A stretch of 11,471 nt of DNA from Candidatus Nomurabacteria bacterium (lineage in GTDB: Bacteria > Patescibacteriota > Minisyncoccia > Phycocordibacterales > UBA9973). Numbering within the stretch: the first letter of the stretch is position 1; each line of letters starts with the position of its first letter. The translations under genes and the position numbers were made by a program. Positions 1 through 6,067 of this stretch are shown here, piece after piece. Below the pieces are notes generated by a model. That model was not told where the DNA came from and did no database searches. It was given only the letters and a program-made list of their open reading frames with translations. The stretch spans positions 1 to 11,471 of the forward strand of contig CAIQAW010000024.1 of NCBI GenBank assembly GCA_903869875.1, read 5' to 3'.

Positions 1-11
1 GTGTGAGAGAA

Positions 12-60
12 ATTCAAAATACAAAAAACCTTATAAAATAAGGTTTTTTGTATTTTGAAT
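12..60. terminator. Perfect 23-bp hairpin, bidirectional intrinsic terminator
   Basis: Positions 12-34 and 38-60 are exact reverse complements with a 3-nt AAA loop. The stem is A/T-rich, with a GG/CC step near the loop, and carries a six-T run in the 3' arm on each strand. It lies 43 nt beyond the stop of the minus-strand gene at 104-613, so it should end that transcript. By symmetry it could also end a plus-strand gene lying left of the window. Confidence 0.8.
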
Positions 61-68
61 AGATTTTA

Positions 69-85
69 CAGGGGCTGAACCCCTG
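69..85. other. Short CAGGGG/CCCCTG hairpin
   Basis: A six-pair GC-rich stem (69-74 with 80-85) around a 5-nt loop, between the stop codon at 104 and the 23-bp hairpin. Neither strand shows a proper T-run after it. It is therefore more likely an mRNA 3'-end stabilising structure, or a helper to the main terminator, than a terminator on its own. Confidence 0.45.
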
Positions 86-103
86 ATTTATCCACAGATT
101 GTA

Positions 104-613
104 TTAGTCTTGGATAAGTATTGTAGCTACGTTTTGTTGGTTATTACAGTCTACGTAGAATGTTTCTGGTGTTTTGTTACTTGCTAGTTTAACTAGAGCA
201 AAGTCGTATGCACCTATAGAGTACTTACCCCCTACTGTTATTGTACGTGACACTGCTGAACGGTTGTCTAGCATTATAGTACTGCCGTTTTTATATGTTA
301 CGTTACGTGGAGTTGCTGTACAGATTGAGCCTTCGCCAAGCTGTATGCGGTAGTCTTTGTATTTAACCAAAGCGTCTGCATATGAGATGCTTACTGCATT
401 AGACACAGCTGGTTTAGTTGCTGGTTTTACAGGTGTTTCTGCAGTTAGGCCGTCTAGTACTGTTTCGTCTGTATTTGTAGGTACAGTAGTATTTGTTGGT
501 CTAGAACCACGTTTACTGAAAACTACAACAGAAACTACTATTATGATAATAACACCAATAGCAATAAGGATATTTTTCTTGTTGCCTTTAATTATATTCT
601 TTATTTTTTCCAT
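104..613 (-). CDS. Single-pass membrane protein with cupredoxin-like extracytoplasmic domain
   Basis: 169 residues. A lysine-rich N-terminus is followed by one hydrophobic helix (about 15-32), a Thr/Pro-rich linker (35-75) and a C-terminal beta-rich domain (about 76-169), which should lie outside the membrane. The domain has the pattern NVTYKNGSTIMLDNRSA...RTITVGGKYSIGAYDF and two cysteines, C98 and C156, that could form a disulfide. This resembles the cupredoxin-like domains common in small Parcubacteria surface proteins. No complete His/Cys/His/Met copper site is visible, so metal binding is unlikely. The start at 613 is preferred over an in-frame ATG at 631 because an extended -10 element lies between them and the membrane helix follows normally. 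It is the last gene of the minus-strand surface block, 43 nt after the TPR gene. Function is unknown; cell-envelope adhesion or structure is inference. Confidence 0.82.
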   Translation of the reverse strand: MEKIKNIIKGNKKNILIAIGVIIIIVVSVVVFSKRGSRPTNTTVPTNTDETVLDGLTAETPVKPATKPAVSNAVSISYADALVKYKDYRIQLGEGSICTATPRNVTYKNGSTIMLDNRSAVSRTITVGGKYSIGAYDFALVKLASNKTPETFYVDCNNQQNVATILIQD

Positions 614-619
614 TTGCGC

Positions 620-628
620 AGTATAGCA
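620..628 (-). promoter_or_regulatory. Extended -10 promoter giving a leaderless mRNA
   Basis: On the minus strand TGC-TATACT ends six nt before the ATG at 613. Transcription normally starts 6-7 nt after the -10 hexamer, which here is the A of the start codon. No convincing -35 hexamer exists at 16-18 nt upstream; the TGn extension may compensate. No Shine-Dalgarno sequence is present. Confidence 0.55.
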
Positions 629-656
629 CAAACTATAAATTTTGCACCTGGATGCC

Positions 657-1295
657 CTATTTAGACAACCTGTCTATAATGATTTGATAAGATTGTGCAC
701 CTATGGGGTTAACGCCTTTTGCTAGGTTCCAAAGCTCGATTGCTTTTTGTTTTGTTAGATAGTCTTCTGCAAAAACGGCATAAGTACTGATTATTTCTAT
801 ATTATTATGAGTAGCAAGTAGTGCTTTTTCATATATTTCTTTAATCATACCAATTTTATTGGAATCTGAAGCAGTTAGACCTATTCTGGCAATGCGTGCT
901 TTTAATTTCCAATAAGAATAGTTTGTTGGATTGATTATTATTAGTTTATCAACATAAACAGCTATCTCTGAGTTGTTATTAGATTGACTTAATATTGCTA
1001 TATATTCATTTATTATTTGTTCAGATTTAGGGTAAAAAGTAAGGGCTTCTTCCGCTATTTTCTTTGCTATAGAGTAGTCTTTGTTAGTAATGTTTTTTTC
1101 TATATTACTAATGTAAGTTTTTTCTGAAAATTCTTTGCTATTCGCGTCTTTTTCTATAGTAACATTACTTTGATCTTCTTGGATGTTAGTCAAAGGCTCT
1201 GCTTTGTTATTATTCTTAAAAACAAAAAACGCTATAGAACATACGGCAATAATAGCAACGACTGGCAAAACGTATTTTGATATTTTTTCTTTCAT
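657..1295 (-). CDS. Membrane-anchored TPR-like helical repeat protein
   Basis: 212 residues. One N-terminal transmembrane helix (about 8-26, after MKEKISK) is followed by a polar Asn/Glu/Lys linker (27-55) and an all-helical region to the end. That region has repeating signatures such as DYSIAKKIAEEALTFYPKSE and a later AIELWNLAKGVNP, which look like divergent tetratricopeptide repeats. TPR domains act as protein-protein scaffolds; with the anchor, this one probably works at the outer face of the membrane. The start at 1295 is chosen over an ATG at 1328 because the longer form would run back into the terminator hairpin of the upstream gene and break the normal anchor topology. It sits between the giant surface protein and the cupredoxin-like protein on the same strand, so a role in the same envelope assembly is plausible but unproven. 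The partner is unknown. Confidence 0.82.
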   Translation of the reverse strand: MKEKISKYVLPVVAIIAVCSIAFFVFKNNNKAEPLTNIQEDQSNVTIEKDANSKEFSEKTYISNIEKNITNKDYSIAKKIAEEALTFYPKSEQIINEYIAILSQSNNNSEIAVYVDKLIIINPTNYSYWKLKARIARIGLTASDSNKIGMIKEIYEKALLATHNNIEIISTYAVFAEDYLTKQKAIELWNLAKGVNPIGAQSYQIIIDRLSK

Positions 1296-1301
1296 ACATC
1301 C

Positions 1302-1330
1302 ATTAAAGCACAAACAAAAACACCCCACAA
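1302..1330 (-). promoter_or_regulatory. Promoter of the TPR gene, overlapping a terminator; leaderless
   Basis: On the minus strand a -35-like TTGTGG (1325-1330) is separated by 17 nt from a -10-like TTTAAT (1302-1307), preceded by TGC as an extended -10. The -10 ends six nt before the ATG at 1295, predicting a leaderless transcript. The -35 lies inside the loop and 3' arm of the terminator at 1313-1346. Confidence 0.55.
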
Positions 1331-1346
1331 GTGGGGTGTTTTTGTT
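1313..1346 (-). terminator. Intrinsic terminator of the giant surface-protein gene
   Basis: Positions 1313-1328 and 1331-1346 form a perfect 16-bp inverted repeat with a nominal 2-nt loop. The core is CACCCCAC/GTGGGGTG, flanked by A-rich and T-rich arms. On the minus strand the 3' arm ends in GTTTTTGTTTG, the expected U-tract. It lies 41 nt after the stop of the surface-protein gene. Confidence 0.88.
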
Positions 1347-1386
1347 ACAATTTTACGTTTCGTTAAACGATCAGACTAAACTGATA

Positions 1387-4300
1387 TTATTGCTTTTGGA
1401 TTGTTCCAAGAGCTGGTTTGCCATCTAAGAACAATGATGTGATTGTTCCTGTGATGTCGCCATCTTGTTCTGCATCGTAACCAAGGTTAGCTTCAGTAAC
1501 TGAGTACTTAAGATCACCTAGAGATGCGATTGATAGACTGAATGTGTCTCCTGCAGCAACAGTAGTAACAGTAGAGATTGTTACAGTTATGTAACGGTAT
1601 GATCCACCATTAATTGTTGTTGATGAAGTTAGAGCAGCATAGTCAACAGAGTCAGTAGCACTTACTTCTAGAGAGTTAGCAGTGTAGTCATTTGAGTTTT
1701 CACTTGAAGCGTAAACTGTGTAACGAGCTGCTGTACCTGTGTGTGATCCAGAGTCAGTAAACTTAGCGTTTGTAAGTGTTACTTGTGCTGAACCATTGTT
1801 TGTAACCTTGAATCGGCCGATAACAGTACCTGCACCTACTGATGAAAGTGTTGTTGAGCCAGATGTTGGGTAAACTTCTGAAGCTGTAACTGAGAATGGA
1901 GTTATGTATGAAACTGCTGTTGCAGAGTCATTGAAGTTTCCACTTTCTGTTGTTGTTGTCTGTGTAACTGCACCCTTTGCAACTACGTCTGCACCGTTTT
2001 GTACACGGAAGTAGAAGTCGTTACCTAGTTTAGCAGTGTTTTCACCTTGAATGTCAGCCTTAACGAACATTGTTACTGGAGTACCAGGATTAATGGTCAT
2101 TGGAAGGATGTTGTCATTGTTAGTGAAGGTGTAAGCACAAACGTTAGATGAACAACTTGAGAACTGTGCAATTGTTTGGAACGGTGTTGTTGCTCCAAGA
2201 AGTGGACCTGTTCCGTTTTGTGCATATAGACGGATGTTTTTGATGTTGTTACCGTTCAAGGCTGTACCTGCAGCTTCTAGAGTCAAAGATGTGATCTTTT
2301 GACCTTCGTACTGTGAAGTAAAGCGGCCAGCAAGGTAAATACCATCAGCTTGGTTTATTGCTACGTTTTGAGCAATTGATGGAGTATAGCCAGTACCTGA
2401 CACGTTTGAAAGTGTAAGTGTACCACCTGATACTACAGTCATAAGTTGACCTGAACCAGAAATTGTTTCAGTGAAACTGTTACCAGTTGTCAAACCTGAT
2501 GAAGTAACATTTGCAGCACTTGCTATAGAGTAAGTGTGTGTTGTTGTACTTCCAACTACGTCACCGTAAAGGCCGATAGTTACAGGAGTTGTACGAGAAA
2601 CAGTTATTGGTGTAGCAAAGTTAAATGCTACTGTTGCTGCGTTTGTTGATGTAGAAGCAGTTGTTGTGATTGGTGTACCACTACTGTCCTTCATAACAAG
2701 GTTTGTGATATCTGAGTAGTCAACACCTGCACCAAGAGTGTCGGTAACAGTTACTGATGATACACGGATGTCTTCGCCTGAAGCTTGAGCATTGAATTCA
2801 AAGCTTGCAAACTTGTGAGCGTTTGTACCAGCAACAACTGAAGTTGCAACTGGAGTTGTCAATGTAGTTACAGTTAATGCAGCTGCTTGTACTGAACGGT
2901 TGAAACCATCTTGTACTGCAACTGTAGGATCTGTAATGTCATTTGTTATCAAGCGCTTAACTGAAGTGATATCAAAATCATTTACAAAGTAAGCGTCTGA
3001 AGTTGTAGCTGAAGATGATATAGAAGCTGAGATTTCGATTGTATTATCTACACCCGCTGTAAGAATTGGGTAAGATGATAGTGAACGAGCAGCAACTGTA
3101 CCGTTTGCAGCAAAGTTTGTTGTGTTAGCAGCTGCTGAGTAAACAACAGAACCGTTAACTTTAACAAAAACTGTACCTGTAAGAGTTATAGCACTTGCGT
3201 CTTGATCTATACCAAATGATATAGCACGTAGTTCTACACTTTCACCAACTGGTTTAACATTGTACTTAGCAAGAACAACATCGTTTGCACCAGGAACAAC
3301 TGCTGTTGCAGGTGAATCTGTTGCGCGGTTAAAGATCAATGATCCTGAACCAACTGTTACTTTGTTGTAAACTGAAGTTGTGTCGCCGATTGGGAATGTT
3401 GAGTCAACACCAGCAGCAGCACTCGCAAGGATTGCTGTACCAGTAGTTGCACCAACAACACCTAGATCAAAGTTATCATATACTACGAATTGAGCAGTAC
3501 GTGATGCACCGTTGATAAATGTTGCGCGAACAGTAAAGTCTTTAGTATTTCCTTTTGATATAACATAAGGAGTTGCAAGACTGAATTTTACATACTTGTT
3601 AGTCATTTGGGTTGTTGCTAGAACATTTCCAGATTGATCAACTAGTTGTATGTCTTTAAGATCTGTATCTGCTGCGTTTCCATTGTTCCAAAGTGTCAAA
3701 CCTATAAGTTTAACATCTTCGTTAGATGAAGTTTCAGCAACGCGGAATTTTGTAACTTCGTATGAAGAAGCACCGTCTGCGTTAACTGTTGTACCAGATG
3801 TGTTCAAAGGTTGAACATCAAGTGTAACTGTACCAAGTGATGCAGAAGATTCTACATACATTGAGTTACCCATGATTGGGAATGAACCACCTATTGTACC
3901 TCCTGAGATTGTTACGTCTGAAGGAGATGCAATTTTCATACCGAAGCTAACAGCTGCAGATGATGAAAGGTTGATTTTAACAGTTACTGGCATTGTTTGA
4001 CCTGAAGCAACCATAATTGGGTCAGCTGAAAGGCCAAGCGTAGCAACACCGTCAGCACCTAGAGTGGTGACAACGTTACCGTGACGAACGCCACTACCAT
4101 CAAATACAGCAACACCTGTTATCAAAGTGTTTCCAAGGTTACCGTATTTTGTAACTTTAAGACTAGTAAGATTGATAGCACCTGTTGTTCCGTTTGAAAC
4201 ATTGAATTTCAAAACTGGATTAAAGGCACTACCTGCAGTTAGAACACCACTTGCAGGATTGTCAGATGCCAAACCTACTGTAACAGAACCTGTTACTGGA

Positions 4301-4638
4301 GTTACTGGACTTGAACCACAACCTGCTGCGATAGCAGCACGTGTAGCTGGGCCAACTTGACCAACTTGACTAATACCCATTTTTGCTTGGAAAGCTATAA
4401 CTGCTTTCTTTGTAGCTGGTCCGAAGTATGTTGTTTCGTAACCTGCTGAACCTACGCCTGTTGCTGACACTTTAGTGTCAGATGAACATGCGTTTAGGAA
4501 TTGTTGAAGTTCCTTAACTTGTGCTCCGCGTGAACCAAGTTTAAGTGTACTTGTGATAGCAGCACTAGCTACAGAACCGATAAGGGTTGTTGCAACTAAT
4601 GATACACCTACAAGTGCTTTCATTGTTTTTATATTCAT
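1387..4638 (-). CDS. Giant exported surface protein with peptidoglycan-binding domain and beta-sandwich region
   Basis: 1083 residues, the largest gene here. A Sec signal peptide (about 1-26, ending VASA) leads into a PG_binding_1-type domain (about 32-105) with the hallmarks LKLGSRGAQVKELQQFLN, YFGPATKKAVIAFQ and VGPATRAAI. C51 and C107 bracket it and may form a disulfide. After a Pro/Thr/Ser linker, the remaining roughly 960 residues are Ser/Thr/Gly/Val/Ala-rich and alternate like stacked beta-sandwich modules; one loop holds a CSSNVC pair. There is no C-terminal membrane helix or LPXTG motif. Proteins of this build occur in Parcubacteria as S-layer-like or adhesion proteins held to the wall by the N-terminal domain; I infer the same here. 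The start at 4638 begins the signal peptide; an upstream in-frame ATG at 4755 would bury it, and one at 4623 remains possible. No Shine-Dalgarno precedes the start. Its own terminator and long leader imply separate expression. Confidence 0.9.
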   Translation of the reverse strand: MNIKTMKALVGVSLVATTLIGSVASAAITSTLKLGSRGAQVKELQQFLNACSSDTKVSATGVGSAGYETTYFGPATKKAVIAFQAKMGISQVGQVGPATRAAIAAGCGSSPVTPVTGSVTVGLASDNPASGVLTAGSAFNPVLKFNVSNGTTGAINLTSLKVTKYGNLGNTLITGVAVFDGSGVRHGNVVTTLGADGVATLGLSADPIMVASGQTMPVTVKINLSSSAAVSFGMKIASPSDVTISGGTIGGSFPIMGNSMYVESSASLGTVTLDVQPLNTSGTTVNADGASSYEVTKFRVAETSSNEDVKLIGLTLWNNGNAADTDLKDIQLVDQSGNVLATTQMTNKYVKFSLATPYVISKGNTKDFTVRATFINGASRTAQFVVYDNFDLGVVGATTGTAILASAAAGVDSTFPIGDTTSVYNKVTVGSGSLIFNRATDSPATAVVPGANDVVLAKYNVKPVGESVELRAISFGIDQDASAITLTGTVFVKVNGSVVYSAAANTTNFAANGTVAARSLSSYPILTAGVDNTIEISASISSSATTSDAYFVNDFDITSVKRLITNDITDPTVAVQDGFNRSVQAAALTVTTLTTPVATSVVAGTNAHKFASFEFNAQASGEDIRVSSVTVTDTLGAGVDYSDITNLVMKDSSGTPITTTASTSTNAATVAFNFATPITVSRTTPVTIGLYGDVVGSTTTHTYSIASAANVTSSGLTTGNSFTETISGSGQLMTVVSGGTLTLSNVSGTGYTPSIAQNVAINQADGIYLAGRFTSQYEGQKITSLTLEAAGTALNGNNIKNIRLYAQNGTGPLLGATTPFQTIAQFSSCSSNVCAYTFTNNDNILPMTINPGTPVTMFVKADIQGENTAKLGNDFYFRVQNGADVVAKGAVTQTTTTESGNFNDSATAVSYITPFSVTASEVYPTSGSTTLSSVGAGTVIGRFKVTNNGSAQVTLTNAKFTDSGSHTGTAARYTVYASSENSNDYTANSLEVSATDSVDYAALTSSTTINGGSYRYITVTISTVTTVAAGDTFSLSIASLGDLKYSVTEANLGYDAEQDGDITGTITSLFLDGKPALGTIQKQ

Positions 4639-4733
4639 ATTAAATAAATTGAGACCACACAATATATGTACTATACATTGTATGGCGGCTGTGTTTGTAC
4701 TTCGACAAAAGTATACACTAGCCTTACTATCTG

Positions 4734-4757
4734 CCGTGTCGACATGGCCGAACACGG
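4734..4757 (-). other. Leader hairpin CCGTGTCG / CGAACACGG
   Basis: Positions 4734-4741 pair with 4749-4757 (eight pairs with one bulged A) around a 7-nt loop. It lies in the predicted leader of the surface-protein mRNA, about 96 nt before the start codon. On the plus strand it is followed at a distance by five Ts, but no plus-strand gene precedes it, so a leader structure is the likelier reading. Confidence 0.4.
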
Positions 4758-4780
4758 ACGGATTTTTGTTAACTAGATCA

Positions 4781-4811
4781 AAACACCTATATCGGCATCA
4801 TAGGGGTGTTT
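4781..4811 (-). terminator. Weak terminator-like hairpin in the surface-gene leader
   Basis: AAACACCTAT (4781-4790) pairs with the reverse complement at 4800-4811, which has a two-base bulge, around a 9-nt loop. On the minus strand the 3' arm ends GGTGTTTTG, a short U-run. It could end transcripts from the HTH gene at 5125-5892 or act as an attenuator in the surface-gene leader. The short T-tract keeps confidence low. Confidence 0.35.
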
Positions 4812-4891
4812 CTCTATTATGTTATCAAAGTTCGATCCGTCTTCGGAACTGAGTATATATGGTCGATAGTCCACCTATAAACAGTATTTAT

Positions 4892-4920
4892 ATATTATCA
4901 TTTAGCATGTGCATATGCAA
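4892..4920 (-). promoter_or_regulatory. Sigma-70-like promoter with palindrome over the -35, upstream of the surface gene
   Basis: On the minus strand TTGCAT (4915-4920) and TAATAT (4892-4897) are 17 nt apart, and TGA before the -10 makes it an extended type. A perfect 10-bp palindrome TGCATATGCA (4910-4919) overlaps the -35 and could be an operator. The next minus-strand gene is the giant surface protein. Confidence 0.5.
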
Positions 4921-5082
4921 GCATAATGCCAATTCTGTGGACAAGTCCCAGTGGCATAAATGCACCCATATTTTACATGTTTAACAATATGTACATTTTG
5001 ACCAGCCACCCCATATACATAGACTGGTAGGTCGATAATGATGACGTTTTAAAGACCCTAATATTACAGCAACACAACACCC

Positions 5083-5115
5083 CAGTTTACAGTTTATAGT
5101 GAACAGTTTACAGTG
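5083..5115. repeat. Short tandem direct repeat (ACAGTTTAtAGTG type)
   Basis: A 13-base unit occurs at 5089-5101 (ACAGTTTATAGTG) and 5103-5115 (ACAGTTTACAGTG), with one mismatch and a 14-nt period; a partial copy CAGTTTA lies at 5083-5089. It sits just after the stop of the HTH gene at 5125. Too short and too few units for a CRISPR. Role unknown. Confidence 0.55.
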
Positions 5116-5124
5116 TTTTTTAGA

Positions 5125-5892
5125 TTAAGAGACAATGTATTTTGACCACCTTTTTTCCCCTATTTTCTTAAGGACACCTGTTGCAACTAGGTCGGACAAT
5201 TCGCGCTGGATAGTCTTTTCACTAACGTTCGGAAATGCATGAGCTATGTCCTTTATCATTACAGAACCTTCGCCAGTAACACTGTTTTTATGTCCACGGA
5301 CCATGTCCATTATCTTGGTTTTACGGTCTTCGTGTTTTTCATGGTTAGAGACATATACCCCGCGGTTTAGTTGTCCTTTATTGTCCGTTACACCAAATGC
5401 TATTTGTTTTGAAAATACCGGTTGTTTGTTTTTAGAAAATGTTCCGGAAATATTACTTGGGTTAAAAACTGTTGGCCTGTTTGTTGGTGTCGGGTTTGGC
5501 AAATGGTCGGCAAAAAGTTGTTCTGGAAAGTGGATACTGCTTAGCAGATTGTCTTCTAAAGTTGTCTGGTGGATATAGGTCTGGATGTATTTTTGAAGGA
5601 GAGATATTTCAGTATCAAGTATGGTTGCATTCATGCGAGAAACGAAACCAAGGTCGCGTGCAATGTGGACCAAATCTGTAACTAAACTGAATTTTTCATG
5701 GACATCGTTTAGTAGTGTTTTGTGGTCTGTATTTGAGATATGTCTGATTTGGTTTACGTCTTTGAGAATGGAAATTGAACTTGTCCGTAATTCATGACGG
5801 ATTGGGTCGTTGACCTTTATATATTCAGTAACCATATATATAGCGGTTACTATATTTTTTGTCTTTTTAGTGATGGGATTTATGTTGTCCAT
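5125..5892 (-). CDS. Parcubacteria-type HTH (DeoR-like) transcriptional regulator
   Basis: 255 residues, no signal peptide or membrane helix, so cytoplasmic. The first 125 residues are helical and open with NPITKKTKNIVTAIYMVTEYI, a signature I associate with a conserved CPR protein of unknown ligand. A Pro/Asn-rich, probably flexible stretch (126-190) joins a C-terminal winged HTH. Its core (about 211-255) reads IKDIAHAFPNVSEKTIQREL, then GVLKKIGEKRWSKY as the wing, which matches the DeoR-type fold. It therefore probably binds DNA through the C-terminus and dimerises or senses through the N-terminus; the target is not known. It is divergent from ftsK and lies directly upstream, on the same strand, of the surface-protein leader, so either neighbour or itself could be a target. 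The start at 5892 gives the expected N-terminus, with a consensus-like promoter 48 nt upstream; no Shine-Dalgarno is seen. Confidence 0.85.
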   Translation of the reverse strand: MDNINPITKKTKNIVTAIYMVTEYIKVNDPIRHELRTSSISILKDVNQIRHISNTDHKTLLNDVHEKFSLVTDLVHIARDLGFVSRMNATILDTEISLLQKYIQTYIHQTTLEDNLLSSIHFPEQLFADHLPNPTPTNRPTVFNPSNISGTFSKNKQPVFSKQIAFGVTDNKGQLNRGVYVSNHEKHEDRKTKIMDMVRGHKNSVTGEGSVMIKDIAHAFPNVSEKTIQRELSDLVATGVLKKIGEKRWSKYIVS

Positions 5893-5940
5893 GATACTTC
5901 ACATATGTCTTTTAAAACATTCCGACCGGATTGTGCGTCC

Positions 5941-5968
5941 ATTATATACCCATAAGGACATTTGTAAA
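5941..5968 (-). promoter_or_regulatory. Promoter of the HTH regulator gene
   Basis: On the minus strand TTTACA (5963-5968) is followed after 16 nt by a perfect TATAAT (5941-5946). The predicted transcription start near 5934 gives a leader of about 40 nt before the ATG at 5892. Unlike ftsK on the other side, this transcript would not be leaderless. Confidence 0.65.
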
Positions 5969-5983
5969 GTACATGAGTCACCA

Positions 5984-6020
5984 CCTCGGCCTACGGCCAC
6001 TCCTCCTCAACAAAGAGGAG
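5984..6020. repeat. GC-rich palindromic patch between divergent promoters
   Basis: The DNA here is clearly richer in G+C than its flanks. It holds GGCC-TAC-GGCC (5988-5998) followed by a CTCCTC/GAGGAG hairpin with a 6-nt AACAAA loop (6003-6020). It lies between the HTH and ftsK promoters. It could be a dispersed intergenic repeat or a regulator-binding site; the window holds no second copy to decide. Confidence 0.4.
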
Positions 6021-6029
6021 ATTAATTCC

Positions 6030-6058
6030 TTGGTTTATAAAGGTTTTTTTGTTAAAAT
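6030..6058 (+). promoter_or_regulatory. ftsK promoter, nearly leaderless
   Basis: TTGGTT (6030-6035) and TAAAAT (6053-6058) are exactly 17 nt apart, and TGT before the -10 makes it extended. Nine nt separate the -10 from the ATG at 6068, so the transcript should begin about 2-4 nt before the start codon. There is no room for a Shine-Dalgarno sequence. Confidence 0.65.
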
Positions 6059-6067
6059 GTGTAGATA

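Larger units (their letters stand above)
4639..4885 (-). other. Probable long structured 5' leader of the surface-protein gene
   Basis: This stretch has no credible gene on either strand. If transcription starts about 7 nt after the -10 at 4892-4897, the surface-protein mRNA has a leader near 247 nt. It contains two hairpins (4734-4757 and 4781-4811) and an imperfect 23-bp palindrome close to the start codon (4659-4681, ACAAT-TAT...ATA-ATTGT). Other A/T-rich -10-like hexamers near 4660-4685 could serve as a nearer promoter, so leader length is uncertain. Confidence 0.4.

Noticed and set aside
4639..4755. N-terminal extension of the surface protein to an ATG at 4755
   Set aside because: It would place 39 residues before a clear signal peptide and bury it; the DNA there looks like leader.
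4127..4852. Plus-strand open frames opposite the surface-protein gene and its leader
   Set aside because: They are antisense shadows with no plausible domain, promoter or start context.
5083..5115. CRISPR-like array
   Set aside because: Units are 13 bases and nearly contiguous, with no unique spacers of typical length and no cas genes.
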